Positions 10,158-22,799 of a DNA stretch of 64,000 nucleotides are shown one piece after another (position 1 is the stretch's first letter; each line of letters starts with the position of its first letter). This DNA comes from Mercurialis annua (lineage: Eukaryota > Streptophyta > Magnoliopsida > Malpighiales > Euphorbiaceae): positions 57,771,653-57,835,652 of the forward strand of contig NC_065572.1 in NCBI RefSeq assembly GCF_937616625.2. Reading direction: 5' to 3'. The notes below the pieces were generated by a model. It had not been told where the DNA came from, did no database searches, and saw only the letters and a list, made by a program, of their open reading frames with translations. The translations under genes were made by a program, and so were the position numbers.

Positions 10158-13100
10158 GAGATCAAGTGGAAGCAGAGGTCTAGGAAGGAGTGGCTTGCCT
10201 ATGGTGACAGTAACACTCACTTATTCCATAGGAGAGCTACAAGGAGAAGAGCTAGAAATAAGATAGATGGTTTGATGGGCAGTCAAAGGAACTGGAAAGA
10301 AGAGCCTGGAGATAATACTAATGTAGTTCAAAGTTACGTTCAAGACTTATTTGAGTCTTCTAACTCTGATATAGAGGACTTAAATGTTGTCACTAACCAT
10401 ATTGAGCACGTGGTGGATGAGGATATGAACTCTAAGTTGTGTGCTGAGTTTATAAAGGAGGAGGTTAAAAAAGCTCTCAGAGTTTTGGCCTCAACAAAAG
10501 CTCATGGGGTGGATGGTTTTCCAGCTTTATTCTACAAAAAAGTACTGGAATATTGTTGGGAAAGAGGTGACTGAGGTCTGTCTTAAGGTGCTTAATTCTG
10601 ACTCTGATTTTTATTTTATTAATGAGACTGTGATTACACTCATTCCAAAAGGAAAAGAGTTGTCAAAACTAATGATTCAGACCCATTAGTTTCTGCAATG
10701 TCATTTACAAGCTAGTTTCTACGGCCTTAGCTAATAGATATTTCCCTATACTTGGTAAAGTTATTGATCAGGCTCAAAGTGCTTTTGTTCCTGGCAGGAG
10801 TATAATTGACAATGCTTTAATAAGGTTTGAGTGCATTTATTTGATTAATAACTCAAGGAAGAAATCTAATGGTCCCTTAGCTTTAAAGCTGGATATGGCC
10901 AAAGCATATGACATGGTTGAATGGTATTTTATTGAAAGTATGCTTGTCAAACTAGGCTTCAATGGAATTTGGGTTAAGAAAATCATGAATTGTTTGTATT
11001 CTGTGAACTTTTCTTTTCTGATTAATAGTGAAGTGAGGGGCTAGATTGTGCCTAAAAGGGGCCTAAGACAAGGAGACCCTCTTTCACCTTATCTTTTCCT
11101 AGTTTATAATCAGGGACTTTCTAGTTTGATTAATAATGATGTTGCTGAGGGTGTTTTGCATGTCATTATTTTTGGTGAAAACTTGCTGGTCTCCCACCTC
11201 TTTTTTGTAGATAACAGTCTGCTGTTTGCAAGAGCCTATGCTGAGGAGTGCTATAAAATTGTCGAACTTTTAAAGGTATATGAGAAAGCTTCTGGTCAAG
11301 TTGTCAATCTGGACAAGTCAACTTTATCGTTTAGTAAGGGGACAAGAGACTCTCTAAGACAACATCTTCAACAGATTCTGCAAGTTACATTTGTTACTTG
11401 CCATGAAACTGACCTGGGACTTCCTTTAGTAGGAGAAAAAGGGAAAATTTCTCAGCTATCAAAGATAAAATTTGGAATAAACTGCAATCATGGAAGAGTG
11501 AGCTTTTTTCAAGTGGAGGAAAAAAGTGTTTTTAAAGGTAGTTATTCAATCCATTCCAACCTACTACATGAGTTGTTTTAAAATCCCAAAAGCCTCATTA
11601 CAGAGGTTGAGAAGATGTGCAATAGGTTCTGGTGGAGTGGTTGTGATGGTCACAAGAGGATTCACTAGTCTACTTGGCAAGCAATGTGTAAACCTAAATG
11701 CAGAGGAGGTATGGGGTTTAAAAATCTTGAAAGTTTTAACAAAGCTTTCTTGGCTAAGTAAGGGTAGAAACTCATTTACAACCCCCAGTGTCTTCTCTGT
11801 AGAATCTGGAAACGTAAGTATTTCAGGAATGTTAGTTTTCTTGAAGCTAAAAGCAGCAGAACAGGTTCTTACACTTGGAAAAGTGTGCTCCGGGCCAGGG
11901 ATGTGTTAGTAGCTGGACTGAGCTGGAGAGTTGGTAATGGAAGGAACATTTACATTTATCATGATAAATTGATAAATAGAGAATCCACCTTCAAGATCTA
12001 CATCAAACCTGGTATGGATGAGAATGCTAAGGTTAGTGAGCCGATTACAGATAGTAAGGAATGGAATATGGTGGTGTTAAGGAATGTATTTGATGAGCAT
12101 GAAGTTAAATGTATTGCAAATAGCCCTCTGGCTATCACTAATCAGAATGATGTGCTGAGATGGCATTATGATAAGTATGGTATTTATAATGTCAAGAGTG
12201 GATATCGGATAGCAGAAGAAATTAAGAGACATGCATCTAGTTCTGATAATGAACAATTCTCAAAGTGGTGGAAATATTTCTGGAAACTTTTGATCTCCTC
12301 AAAAGTTAAGATATTTATCTGGAGAATCTACCATGAATGGATTCCTATGAGAACTAGACTAGTGGTCAGAAGGAATGGATATGAATGTTAACTGCCCAGT
12401 CTGTCATTCTGAACCTTAATCCAATATGCATACTCTTTGGTTCTATAGAGAAGCTAAGGAGGTGTGGAGAGGATGGTATGTGGATAATGGATTAAGTCCT
12501 CAAAGAGACTAGAATATCAGAGATTTGCTGCATAAAGCTCACAATGTGCTTGATAAACAAGAATTTAGTGTTTTTTGTATTCTTTTCTGGCTGATATGGA
12601 ATAACCGCAACTGTCATCTTAGGTAAGACTTCCAAACCAAAAAATATCCTAATAGAGTGGGCCAATACTTATGCTAATGATTTCAGGAAGATAAGTGGAA
12701 ATAGCAAAGCTATCTTGCAGAATGAGGTTAAGAAAACTAATAGAGAAGAGGATAGAAGATGGATCCCACCCAGAATTGATAGTTATATGATAGATGTGGA
12801 ACATGGTTTTGACAGTAAAAAACAGAGATTTAGCACATGTATGGTAATTCGCAACTAGAAAGGTGAAGTGCTGATATCAAGGAATAGGCTATATGACTGG
12901 GAAGCAGAAGTGAGTTTGGGAGAGGCTATGGCGATTAGAGATGGTATTACAGTGGCTTTGGAAGAGGATCTAACTCCTTTTGTGATTAATTCTAATGCAA
13001 AAGTGGTAGTGGAACAATTCAACAACAAACATAAGTCCTATAATGACATTGATTTGATTATTCAAGATTGTAAAAGTCTATTGGGAAACCAAAATTTCTT

Positions 13101-13257
13101 AGGCTTTAAGCATGTTTATCTAGCCACAAATTGTGTTGCTCATTCCCTAGCTGAGAAAGCTCTGTCTGAGAGCAGTAGGCATAATATTTGGAAGGGATAT
13201 GTACCTGCAGAGTTGATTCAAATTGTTCTGGCTGATTCCTCAGCTTGCTTTTATTAA
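10158..13257 (+). pseudogene. LINE ORF2, 3' part: reverse transcriptase, zf-RVT, RNase H (broken)
   Basis: Continuation of the interrupted ORF2. It contains KEWLAYGDSNTHLFHRRA, then RT blocks: GVDGFPALFYKK, ALKLDMAKAYDMVEW (about 10885-10925) and RGLRQGDPLSPYLF (about 11055-11095). The active-site box reads FFVDNSLLF where FADD is expected, so the second catalytic Asp is lost. A zinc-binding zf-RVT region (KVKIFIWRIYHEWIP) lies near 12305-12350. A C-terminal RNase H domain (RVT_3 type, about 12868-13257) shows VSLGEAMAIRDGI and NCVAHSLA. Several frame changes (near 10570, 11480-11530, 11900, 12390 and 12620) and stops make it non-functional. Confidence 0.85.
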
Positions 13258-13296
13258 TAAATCTCTTATTTCTCAAAAATAAATCTCCAATTAATC

Positions 13297-13700
13297 TATA
13301 TTAAAGTTAGGGATTAATAGTTTTAAAAATAAAAACGACTTAATTTAAAGAAGATAATAAGAATTAAGTAATCTGATAATTTTATTCTTAAAGAACATTT
13401 GAAATTGTAATTGTTTTTCTCTCTATATATATGAGACATATTAAGTATTCTTTTATTAAATTAAAATTGAAGTTACTATCTGTACTTATATTTTCAAAAA
13501 CTACTATTTCCTTGCAATTTTTTAAAATTGTACAACTAAACTCTGCAAACAGTACCGTTTCATGAAAAAGATATAAATAAAAATAATTAATTTCAAAAAT
13601 AAACATTAAACATCTTTCTCACTTGTGGCGTGGTATTTTTTTGGTTTGTTGTTGCGAATTCTCTGGTTTGGAATTATTTTCCAGTTCTTTAAACATGACT
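13297..13700. other. AT-rich spacer
   Basis: Sequence between the 3' target duplication of the LINE and the next LINE fragment. No coding or structural signal is visible; the short minus-strand frame here has biased, low-complexity composition. Confidence 0.55.
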
Positions 13701-14360
13701 ATAGACAAATGAGATCATATCCGTTTTTGGCGTGATGGTTGGAACATAAGCCATTTGCCTTGGCTTTCCTACGTTGCTTAACCTATCTCTTAATCCTAAT
13801 GAGTTTGTTACAGATTTATTTAATCAACGACAATCTTGTTTTTCTTTTTCCTGGAAGCGTAGTCTGTGTTTGGGCGAGCAGCAGCAGCTTCAGAAGATGA
13901 AGCTTCAGCTCCTGGACAAAATGCCTTCTTTTTCTTCGTCTAATGCTTTCTTCTGGTCTGGAAAGGATTCATTCAGGCCCGTTGTTTTAGTTTAACAGCT
14001 CACGACTTCTGTCAGTCCTAGGGGCAATACATCTAGGGAAGATTCAAAAATTTGATGCTCCTCCCCGTTTACTTTTTTCCATGTGGTTGTTGGCGGGAGA
14101 TAGAATCTCATCAAATTCTTTGATTAATAGGGGTTTCTTGAATCCGTTGCGCTTCTTGTTTGGTTTGTTCGGATGCGGAATCAAGCATTCATATCATTCT
14201 TCATTGTCGTTTTATCTATCAAGTTTGGAACTCAATTCTTCGTCGATGTCATTTTCAGTGGGCTGCTCCTCCTTTGCTGAATGTGTTCTTTGATTTTTGG
14301 TGCTCTTTGTCCGATAATAGATATATAAGTATTTGGAAAAACTCTTTTAAGGTGATTTAA
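13700..14360 (+). pseudogene. LINE ORF2 remnant (zf-RVT region)
   Basis: Conceptual translation in shifting frames gives FWRDGWNISHLPWLS, then LNPNEFVTDLFNQRQSCF, WKRSLCLGEQQQLQKM, FFWSGKDSF, WLLAGDRISS and HIILHCRFIYQVWNSIL. These align in order with the C-terminal part of ORF2 of the LINE at 23450-28804 (WLLSRDRISS, THIILHCNVSWRFWSLIL). Only the tail survives, with stops and frameshifts. It is a separate, older insertion of the RRM-type LINE lineage on the plus strand. Confidence 0.7.
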
Positions 14361-15042
14361 ATAAGGGTAAAAAAGAAGTTTCATGTAAAAATCTTTTAAA
14401 AATAAATATGAGACTTTTAGAACGGGACATCGCAAAATTATATATAAGACTTTTAAAATGAGACAGAGAGAATAATATATTTAAATCATTAAGTAATTTT
14501 TTCTTTATCACACAATTTGAAAAAGGCCTGATTACTTAAAAACCACCCACGTTGAAATTTTTTTGTTCACTTATATCCTGACGTAGAAAAAAAACTATTT
14601 GTACTCTTTTTTGGTTTTCATATTTCACCTTTATCCCAAAATTAAACAATCAAACAATTTAATTAATTTAAGGATGAAAATACTAAAAATAATTAAATAA
14701 AAGGGTTATGTCATACTTTTCTATTTGAAAAATATAAACAACTCATTCAACTTTAAAAACGTTCAAATAAATTATAATAATCAATTAATTTTGTTAATTT
14801 TAATAAAAATATTAAATAACTTAAAAAATACTTCCAGCCCGAGTTACGAACCGCGATCCACTAGAGAAGGAGCGGCTACTACTTGTACTCAGATCGGAGA
14901 AGGAGCGGCAGCTCTTTCTCCATATAAAAAGGAGTTGTTTCTTCTCATATACAATAAACACTCTAATAGTTAATATTCAATAAATTAATAATTAATAATT
15001 TAATAATTAATAGAAAATTGAGAGAACCAACTTCGTTCCACG

Positions 15043-18000
15043 TGTTGCGGAAGTTCAATCGATTATGCTAGCGAACCACGTATTGTGCTAAATAATTATA
15101 CTGGAAAATTTCCCGGACTGATTGGAGGGTAACAAGCAGACCACTTAATTACCAACCTCCTAGATAAAATTTAACACGATATAACTAACTCCACAATAGA
15201 TAACTTCAGCTAGGCCGAGCGTTAGCTAATAAATATACAATAAAGATAACACCAACCGTTTAACGAGATTTAGCCAAAACAACCGGCTTACATCCTCGGG
15301 CACTATCAAAATACTCCACTAACATGTGTAAAAGAATACAAACTAGAGAGAGAACCAACTAAGCATTAGGAGTTTATCAGACTTGTTGTGGAATAAGTTT
15401 TAATGGGTAGATGAGACTCATTTTATAGGCTAAGGAAGTCTCCACCCTTCCACTCCTAAGCAATGTGTGAATTCTACACTATGTATATAGCTCAACAATT
15501 ACAACTTATTTTTCTAAATAATATGGGACAATTTTTAAATGAGCCATATCCAACAAATCTCCAACTTGGCGAATTTTCTCTCTACCATCTCAAACTATCT
15601 TCAATAGTACCTTCAATTGCGCTTCAAAAGCGCCAACTCTCAACTATAGCAGTCAAGTACACACACAAGCAATGTGGGATGATCCCACTTCAACACTCTC
15701 CCACGCGCATATCATGACCGAGCAGAGCAACCAATCCCCCCTCACGCATCGCGTGAGCCGGGCCATATTCAAATCTCATATATTGAGAATACTAATCAAA
15801 TTCAAACAATGTTTGAACTTGACTGCTTTCACAATCTTTGTGATCATATCAGTAAGAGTTTTCATGGTTAAAATATTTCGAAGTAGGACTCCACCTTCTT
15901 CAATAACCTCTGGTACCAAATGATATCGAACATGAATGTGCTTTGTCCTTGCATGGTAAACTTGGTGCTTTGCCAGATGGATAGCATTTCAATATCACAA
16001 TGTATCTCAACATTCTTCTCTTCAATTTCCAATTCATTAAGCAACCTATGAAGCCAAATTGCTTCCTTAACAGCCTATGCACTTGTAATATACTCTACCT
16101 CCGTGAAACAAAAAGCAACTATTGACTGCAAGGTACACTTCTAACTATACGGCACATTTGCTAGTGTAAACATATAGCCTGTAGTCGATCGCCATTTATC
16201 AACGTATTCTGAATCATTGTATCCAACTATATATTGACCATCTTTCTTGTCCGCCCAAATATTACACCAATATCCATAGTATTCATAGTATATTATAGAA
16301 TTCAATTTTCCAACCACCTTCAATCCATCTGCCTAAGTCGAATTGATTTCTCCATCCAAAAATCCATGTAAAAACATTATTTTTACGTCCAACTAAACTA
16401 GTTCCATATTTAAATGTGCTACTAAGGCCAACAAAATTCTAATGGAAGAATGTTTAACAACTCGAGAGTAAGCCTCAATTTCCATGCAAACATAGCTTTT
16501 AGCTACCAACCTCGCCTTATAGCCAATACCATTCTTATTCGGAAATCCTTCTTCATATATCCAATTACAGAGACGTAGTCCCTCAAATAATCCTTGAGTT
16601 GTAAGAACCATCAAGAATTTTTCACCAATATGCCCCAAACGACTATGCCAAAGACTAATTTCTTCTAGCTCATTATCATCCATAGAAGCTTTTGCAGCTG
16701 TCTCAAAATTGCATTACCCAGATAGTAATACAAGTTAGTGTTCTTCCAAATTCCTTTCATGACAACCTGTGCACTAGAGAATACCTTTATAACTCCATTT
16801 ATTGTAGTCACAACAAAGCCCTCAGATTCTATGACTCATACAGAAATGAGCTTCTTCGTAAAACTCTGCATATAGCGAACATCTTACAGAATCCTTATCG
16901 ACCCATCATGGTTCCTCAAGTGAATTGAACCAATTCCTTTTCTCAAACAAGGATTTCCACTTGCTGTGTAAAAAACTCCATCTTCTAGCTCTTTGAAGTC
17001 AACAAACAATTCCCGATTGGGACATATATGATGACAACAACCCGAATCTGGAAGCCATTCAATATGAATATCTACTAATGACACAACAACCAATAAAAGA
17101 TCTAAATCTTCATCGTCACACTCAGCTACATTTGGAACAAACTCAGCTTTTTGTTTACCAGTCTTGCCTTTATTCTTTAATTTGGGACTCCCTTTTTCAA
17201 TGCCCTTTCTCTCGAAAAAAATGCACATTCATTTTTCTCTGGTCAGGATTTTGATCTCCCTTTCTTCCCAATTACTTAGCTTTCTAAACGGCCTATAACA
17301 ACCAAAGCTTCTACTTCACTACTAGTGTTTTTTCTTCTTCTCAATTCATAACTATATAATACACCACAAACTTCACTAAGAGACACACCAACCTTTCCAT
17401 GAAGGAGTAGTTTCAAGAAACTCAAACTCTTCAAGAAGTGATCCCAACGACATCAAAGTCAAATCTCCATCATCAAACGTCACATCCAAATTCAACAGAT
17501 CGGCTACTAATTGATTGAAATTTGTGATGTGCTCATTCCTAGTAGTACCTGGGAGATACATGAACCAGAACATCCTTTTCTTCATATGAAACTTATTTTG
17601 ATTATTCTTTTTTAAGAATTTTTCCTCCAATGCTTTCCACAATCTACTTGCAGATGTTTCCTTTGAGAAAGAATAATGCTAAACGATTGATGCTACTTCA
17701 TTCTCTCTCATCAACAACTTATAGTTTCTCTTTTTCAATTGCGACATCTAGACCTTGCTGGAATAAATCTAGAAGCTCACTTTGCCACATGTCGAAATAC
17801 CATGTATCATCAAAAATCTCCACCGCAATTCTTGCATTTGACATTGCCATTCTTCAAAAGGAAAAAGCTATTAATGTGGACGGACTTTTGTTTCCCGACA
17901 TTTCTTCTCCAACTTTTATTTAATAGCTAACTGATATGCCAAGGATAGAACCTTAGCTCTGATACCAATTGCCGTGGAAGCTCAATCGATTATGCTAGCG

Positions 18001-18482
18001 AATCACGTATTGTGCTAAATAATTATACTAAAAAAATTCCCAGAAAGATTCGAGGGTCACAAGCGGATCACTTAAATACCAACCTCATATACAAAATTTA
18101 ACATGATATAACTAACTCTACAATAGATAACTCTAGCTAGGTTGAGCGTTAGCTAATAAATAAACAATAAAGAGAACACCAACCTTTTAACGAGGTTTAG
18201 CCAAGACAACCGGCTTACATCCTCGGGCACTATCAAAATACTCCACTAACGTTTGTAAAAGGATACAAACTAGAAAGAGAACCAACTAAGCCTTAAGAGT
18301 TTATCAGGCTTGTTGTGGGATCTGTTTCAATTGGTAGAGGATACTCCCTTTAATAGGCTAAAGAAGTCTCCACCCTTCCACTCCTAAGCAATGTGAAATT
18401 CTACACTATGTATATAGCTCAACAATTACAAGTCCCTTTTCTAAACAATGTGGGATAAGTCTAAAATGAGGCATATCCAACA
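15043..18482 (-). mobile_element. Internally deleted Copia LTR retrotransposon
   Basis: 3,440-bp element on the minus strand. The LTRs are 15043-15555 and 17970-18482, each 513 bp with TG...CA ends. CCACG is duplicated at 15038-15042 and 18483-18487. The primer-binding site is at 17956-17967 (reverse strand TGGTATCAGAGC, complementary to initiator methionine tRNA). The purine-rich AAGTTGGAGATT at about 15556-15567 (reverse strand) is the polypurine tract. By eye the LTRs differ at about one position in ten, so the insertion is old. Only pieces of gag-pol remain. Confidence 0.95.
15556..17955 (-). pseudogene. Copia gag-pol remnants
   Basis: Fragments on the minus strand, in element order. Gag (17376-17642) shows MWKALEEKFLKKN and NHITNFNQLV-like text. 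The protease region (16884-17228) has WLPDSGCCHHICPNRELF, where DSG is the aspartic protease motif. The gag-pre-integrase LWHSRLGHIG (about 16620-16660) runs directly into the RT motif KARLVAK and VVKHSSIRILLALVA (16393-16540), so the integrase and the start of RT are deleted. RNase H pieces YNDSEYVDKWRSTTGYMF (16141-16323) and a degenerate tail follow to about 15900. Stops and frameshifts separate all pieces. Confidence 0.85.
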
Positions 18483-21400
18483 CCACGTCAGATAATTAAT
18501 AATTATATTATTTAATAATTAACAAAATTTAAAATATATTCTATATGAATATTAATTATTAGAGATTTTTCTAAAGAATAACATAACAACCAATGAATTA
18601 TTTGAGGCAATATTAACCTTAATCCGTGAGGTGCGAGCTGAAATACCATCAAATTACAAATTTCTTATTCATTTGAGAAAATTTTAAAGAAAATTATTAT
18701 TTGATAGCTTTTTTTATTTAATATTAAGTTGATATTTTTTAAACTCTATATAAAATTATTTCTTTTAAATTGAGTGATTATGAAGTATATTTAGTCAGTT
18801 TTTTTATAATATAATATTAATATTAGATTTATGAATGTAAATGCTTTAAAATATATTTTACATTCTTTATAATTCTTTTTATACAAATTTAATAAATTAA
18901 TAATTTTAATAATTAATAAATTTTTAATATACCATATATATTAATTATTAAATGATTGATTTTATTTGAGAAGGAGCCGTGGAGAAGGAGCAGCTTGCTC
19001 CTTCTCAAAGGAGTGAGCAACTCCTTCTAAACAGAAGGAGCTGCTGCTGCTCCTCCGATGTGTCGTGAAATTTATTTTTTTTAATTTTTTTAATTTTTTT
19101 TATGTTTTTGATTTTAAAATTTATTAATAACTGATAAAAATTATTATCATTTGTAATTTTTTTAGAAGAAGAATGTGTTTTTATATTAATAATATTATCA
19201 TTTAATTAGAATATAGGTTAAAATAAAAAATTAATTTATTTTTTTTTTCAGATAAAAGGATGTTCATTTAATATTTTTAGGTAGAGGTAAAATATAAAAA
19301 TCTAAAAATGGATACAAATGGTTTTTTTTTCTATATCAAACTATAAATTAAAAAAAAATTAATGTGAGTGATTTTTAAATAATTAAACTTTTAAAAAACT
19401 GATATAAATATTATTGATTTTCACACAAAAAAATCTTTGTTGGGTTGTTTGATGGATTGGATATATATAGTTGGACCACAAAAAATCTTCACTAGGTTGT
19501 TTGATGGATTGGACCACAAGCCTAGTACTGATAACTGCTTCCATTTCTAAGTAGGGCTCTTTTGCAAAATAAAAGATATCTTTGCTTCATACTTAGCTTT
19601 CGAACAGCTAGCTATTTACAGCCATTATAAATCTTCACTAGCTTTTATATGAGACAGGTTTAAAATGAGGCATATCCAACACCACGTCAAATAATTAATA
19701 ATTCTATTATTTTATAACTAATAAAATTTAAAATATATAATTAGTAGAGATATTTTTCTAAAGAATTATATAACAACCGATGAATTATTTGAGGCAACAT
19801 TAACCTTGATCCGTAAGGTGGAAGCTGAAATACCATCAAATTATAACTTTTTTATTAATTTGAAAAAATTTAAGAAAAGTTATTAGGTGTGCAAGTAAAA
19901 GCAAGTGAAACATTCGTAGTATAAAAAAATATTAGAAGTTATTTTATTTCATAGATACAACTTTTTGATAATTCTTTTTGATTTATTATTAAGTTGATAT
20001 TTTTAAACTGCATATAAAAATTAATTTTTTTGAATTGAGTGATTATAAAGTATATTTAGCCAGTTTTTTTATAATATAATATTAATATTAGGTTTACGAA
20101 TGCAAATGCTTTAAAATATATTTTACACTTTTTATAATTTTTTTTATACAAATTCAATAACCTAATAATTTTAATAATTAATAAACTTTTAATATACTAT
20201 GTAGATTAATTATTAAAGAGTTGATTTTATTTGAGAAGGAGTTGATGTTCCTTCTCAAATATGAAAAAGGAGCAGCTTGCTCCTTCTCAATGGAGCGAGC
20301 AACTCCTTCTAAAGAGAAAGAGGTGCTGCTCCTTTTCCGATATGTCGTGAGATTTAATTTTTTGATTTTTTTTATAGTTTTGATTTTAAAAAATTATTGA
20401 TAAAATTATTATTTTTTTAAGTTTTTTTGAAAGAAGAATATGTTTTTATATTATTAATAATATTATCGTATAATTAGAACATAGGCTAAAATGAAAAATT
20501 AATTTAATTTTTTTTTCAGATAAAAAGATGTTCATTTAATATTTTTGGGTAGAGGTGAAATATAAAAACTCAAAAATGGATACAAATACAAACGGTTGTT
20601 TTTCTATGTCAAAATATATATGAAAAAAATACAACATGGGTGGTTTTAAATAATTAGGCATTAAAAAAAAAACCTTTTTTTCCTCTCCCCTCTCTCTCAA
20701 ATAGAAAACCCTAGCCGTCAAGCGTTCTCCTTTTGTTTTTTGCTTCGGCTGCCGTCAATGGTTTATTTTTGCTGTTTGCGGTAGCCATTTCTTTTTTATT
20801 GCTTTAGAATAAAATAAATGACCGACTCCTTTTCATCTTTTTCATTTTGGTTGGTAAATCTATCAACGAGGCGCATCAATTTTAATATATATGAAAATAA
20901 AAAAATTAGAGATGGATCAAGACCTTTCAAGATTGAAGATGAAATCGTTATAGATTATATTAATTTTTTTATGATTATTTTATAGCGATTATCTTTCTTT
21001 TTGAAAGTTTTGTTGTTCTTTCTATATGAAAGATTTGTTACTTTTTTTATGAAGAGTTTGTCAGTTTTCGGTTAGACAGAAAAGTATTGGATCTTATTGT
21101 GTTAGAGCAATTATGTAATTTTGATTTTATTTTATAAGCCGATCTGCGAATCAAAGTTTATTTCTTATTCCATCTCAGGTCATTAGAAACGGTTATACCA
21201 TTTCTGAATTCTTACACCTATAACTGTTTTTATTATTAATAAAAAATTATTCGATTGTCAAAAAAATTAGGCATTTAAAAGACTTGATATAAATATTATT
21301 GATTATCACACAAAAAATCTTCCTTGGATTGTTTGATGGACTGGATATATAGTTGGACCACAAAAAATCTTCACTGGGTTGTTTGATGGATTGGACCACA

Positions 21401-21510
21401 AGCCTAGTACTGATAACTGCTTCCATTTCTAAGTAGGGCTCTTCTCTGCAAAATAAAAGATATTTTTGCTGCATACTTAGCTTTCCAAGTTCTAACAGCT
21501 ATTTACAGCC
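18454..21510. repeat. Tandem segmental duplication (two units of about 1.2 kb)
   Basis: Unit 1 (about 18454 to 19620) and unit 2 (about 19652 to 21510) match in order. Both start with the last 30 bp of the Copia LTR (TAAAATGAGGCATATCCAACA plus CCACG), then an AT-rich segment, the GAAGGAGC core, the MITE right end and a downstream block with TTGGACCACAAGCCTAGTACTGATAACTGC. Unit 2 also carries a 0.6-kb insertion. Because unit 2 begins inside LTR sequence, the duplication happened after the Copia insertion. Confidence 0.85.
20663..21265 (+). mobile_element. Short non-LTR retroelement (about 0.6 kb) with TSD
   Basis: 603-bp insertion flanked by ATTAGGCATT at 20653-20662 and 21266-21275. It ends in ATTATTCGATTGTC followed by an A-run, resembling the 3' tails of plant L1-like elements. 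The 5' part begins with pyrimidine-rich CCTCTCCCCTCTCTCTC and AAACCCTAGCCGTC, like an mRNA leader. No protein is encoded. It could be a 5'-truncated or non-autonomous LINE derivative or a retroposed transcript. Its absence from the sister duplication unit confirms the insertion. Confidence 0.65.
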
Positions 21511-21653
21511 AAGCCAAACCAATCCACTTTGGTCCTATCTTTATTTTTTCTCAATTGACTATCTTACCCTTCAATTATTTTTCTATCCCATTTCAGATTA
21601 ATAAACAAATAATCCCCTTTTCTCAAATCACATCTTACCTTTCAATTATTTTT

Positions 21654-22636
21654 GGCTAAACTCCTGAAAACCCACTCACCTTTCAACCCCTTTCGTTTGC
21701 ACCCTCACCTTTTAAAATCACCAAATAGCATCTAAATTACTATTTTTAACTTTCAATTGTACCCTCGCAGTATTAAATTAACTTTTTTTTTACTAAAAAA
21801 AAATTCAAATCGATATTTTATATTTTAATTCATATTCTTAATAGTTCTCAATGTTTAAATTTCACCAATAAAACCATATTTTCTAAAGTTTTAAAAATTA
21901 ATTTTTTTTACATTAAATATAAATCAATTAAAAATATTATTAAATAATTACAAAACCAAAAACCGCCACTCACATTTTTTGGTCACCGCCATTTATCCAT
22001 TCTCGGAAAATAATTCGTCAAAAATTAAATAAATATTTAATATTTTTTTATATTATATAATTTTTTTAATTTTTTTTAAATCGGAGAAGACGACCTTTCG
22101 GTCGTCTTCTCTGTGCTGTTCATTTGCCAGAGAAGACGACCGAACGGTCGTCTTCTCTAGTTAATTTTTTTTTAAAATAAATAATTATTTAATATATAAA
22201 AAAATATTTTTAATATTTATTTAATCTTTTGGACGGAGATGGATGAGCATTGGTGGCCGGAAAAACATGGCGACAATTTTCGGTTGTTAAAAATTGTTGA
22301 ATATTTTATTAATTTTTTTAATTTGGTTTAATTAATTTTGTGGGATTAAAACGGTAAAATTGAATAAAAGTGGACGTAAAATTGAGTAATTTATGAAATA
22401 TTTTTTAGGAAATATGGTTTTATTGTTGAAATTTAAACATTAAGTACTATTTAGAATATAAATTAAAATATAAAGTATCGATTTGAACTTTTTTCCAGTG
22501 AAAAAAGATCAATTTAATATTTTAAGGGTGCAATTGAAAGTCAAAGGTGTTAATTTGGTTGCTATTTGGTGATTTTGAAAGGTAAGGGTGTAAACGAAGA
22601 GGAGTTGAAAGGTGAGGGGTTTTTCAGGGTTAAGCC
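21654..22636. mobile_element. Long-TIR MITE, 983 bp, Mutator-like
   Basis: Ends GGCTAAACTCCTGAAAA (left) and its inverted counterpart TTTTTCAGGGTTAAGCC (right), with inverted similarity extending well inward. ATTATTTTT (21645-21653) and ATTATTTCT (22637-22645) form a 9-bp duplication with one mismatch. The centre holds two palindromes of the type AGACGACCGAACGGTCGTCT (about 22083-22158). It is a different family from the GCCTAATTA-ended MITEs but has the same architecture. Confidence 0.85.
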
Positions 22637-22799
22637 ATTATTTCTATATCCTACTTTTTGGGCTAGTCCCTTAATTTAAAAAATAATCTCTCAATTTGTG
22701 CTTTATGTTTCCGTATTTACGTATTTATGACTGCGCTGTTCATAGATTATTTTCATGAACAATCCATAAAAGGTTAGATGTTGTTTGAGTTTCTTTTTT

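Larger units (their letters stand above)
1429..13296 (+). mobile_element. Full-length but inactivated L1-type LINE, split by an LTR element
   Basis: Plant L1-clade non-LTR retrotransposon. It is bounded by the direct repeat CTCCAATTAATC at 1429-1440 and 13285-13296 and ends in a short A-rich tail, the signature of target-primed insertion. About 60 bp of leader precede ORF1; ORF2 follows with overlapping stop and start (ATGA at 2863-2866). Without the LTR element inserted at 3889-10157, the LINE is about 5.6 kb, close to full length. Both ORFs carry many nonsense codons and frameshifts, and the RT active-site motif is changed, so the copy is old and dead. Confidence 0.9.
14525..19388. mobile_element. 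Long-TIR MITE (Mutator-like), composite copy 2, split by Copia
   Basis: The left end GGCCTGATTACTTAAAAACCACCC at 14525 and the inverted right end near 19388 match the ends of the element at 70-855. GAAGGAGC-type cores are present at about 14860-14935 and 18970-19060. Flanks TTTGAAAAA (14516-14524) and TTTTAAAAA (19389-19397) look like a diverged 9-bp target duplication. Related sequences at about 45345-45375 and 48590-48615 read straight across this point without the element, which supports one insertion site. A Copia element sits inside. Without it the element is about 1.4 kb, longer than copy 1, so more than one event may be stacked here. Confidence 0.6.
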
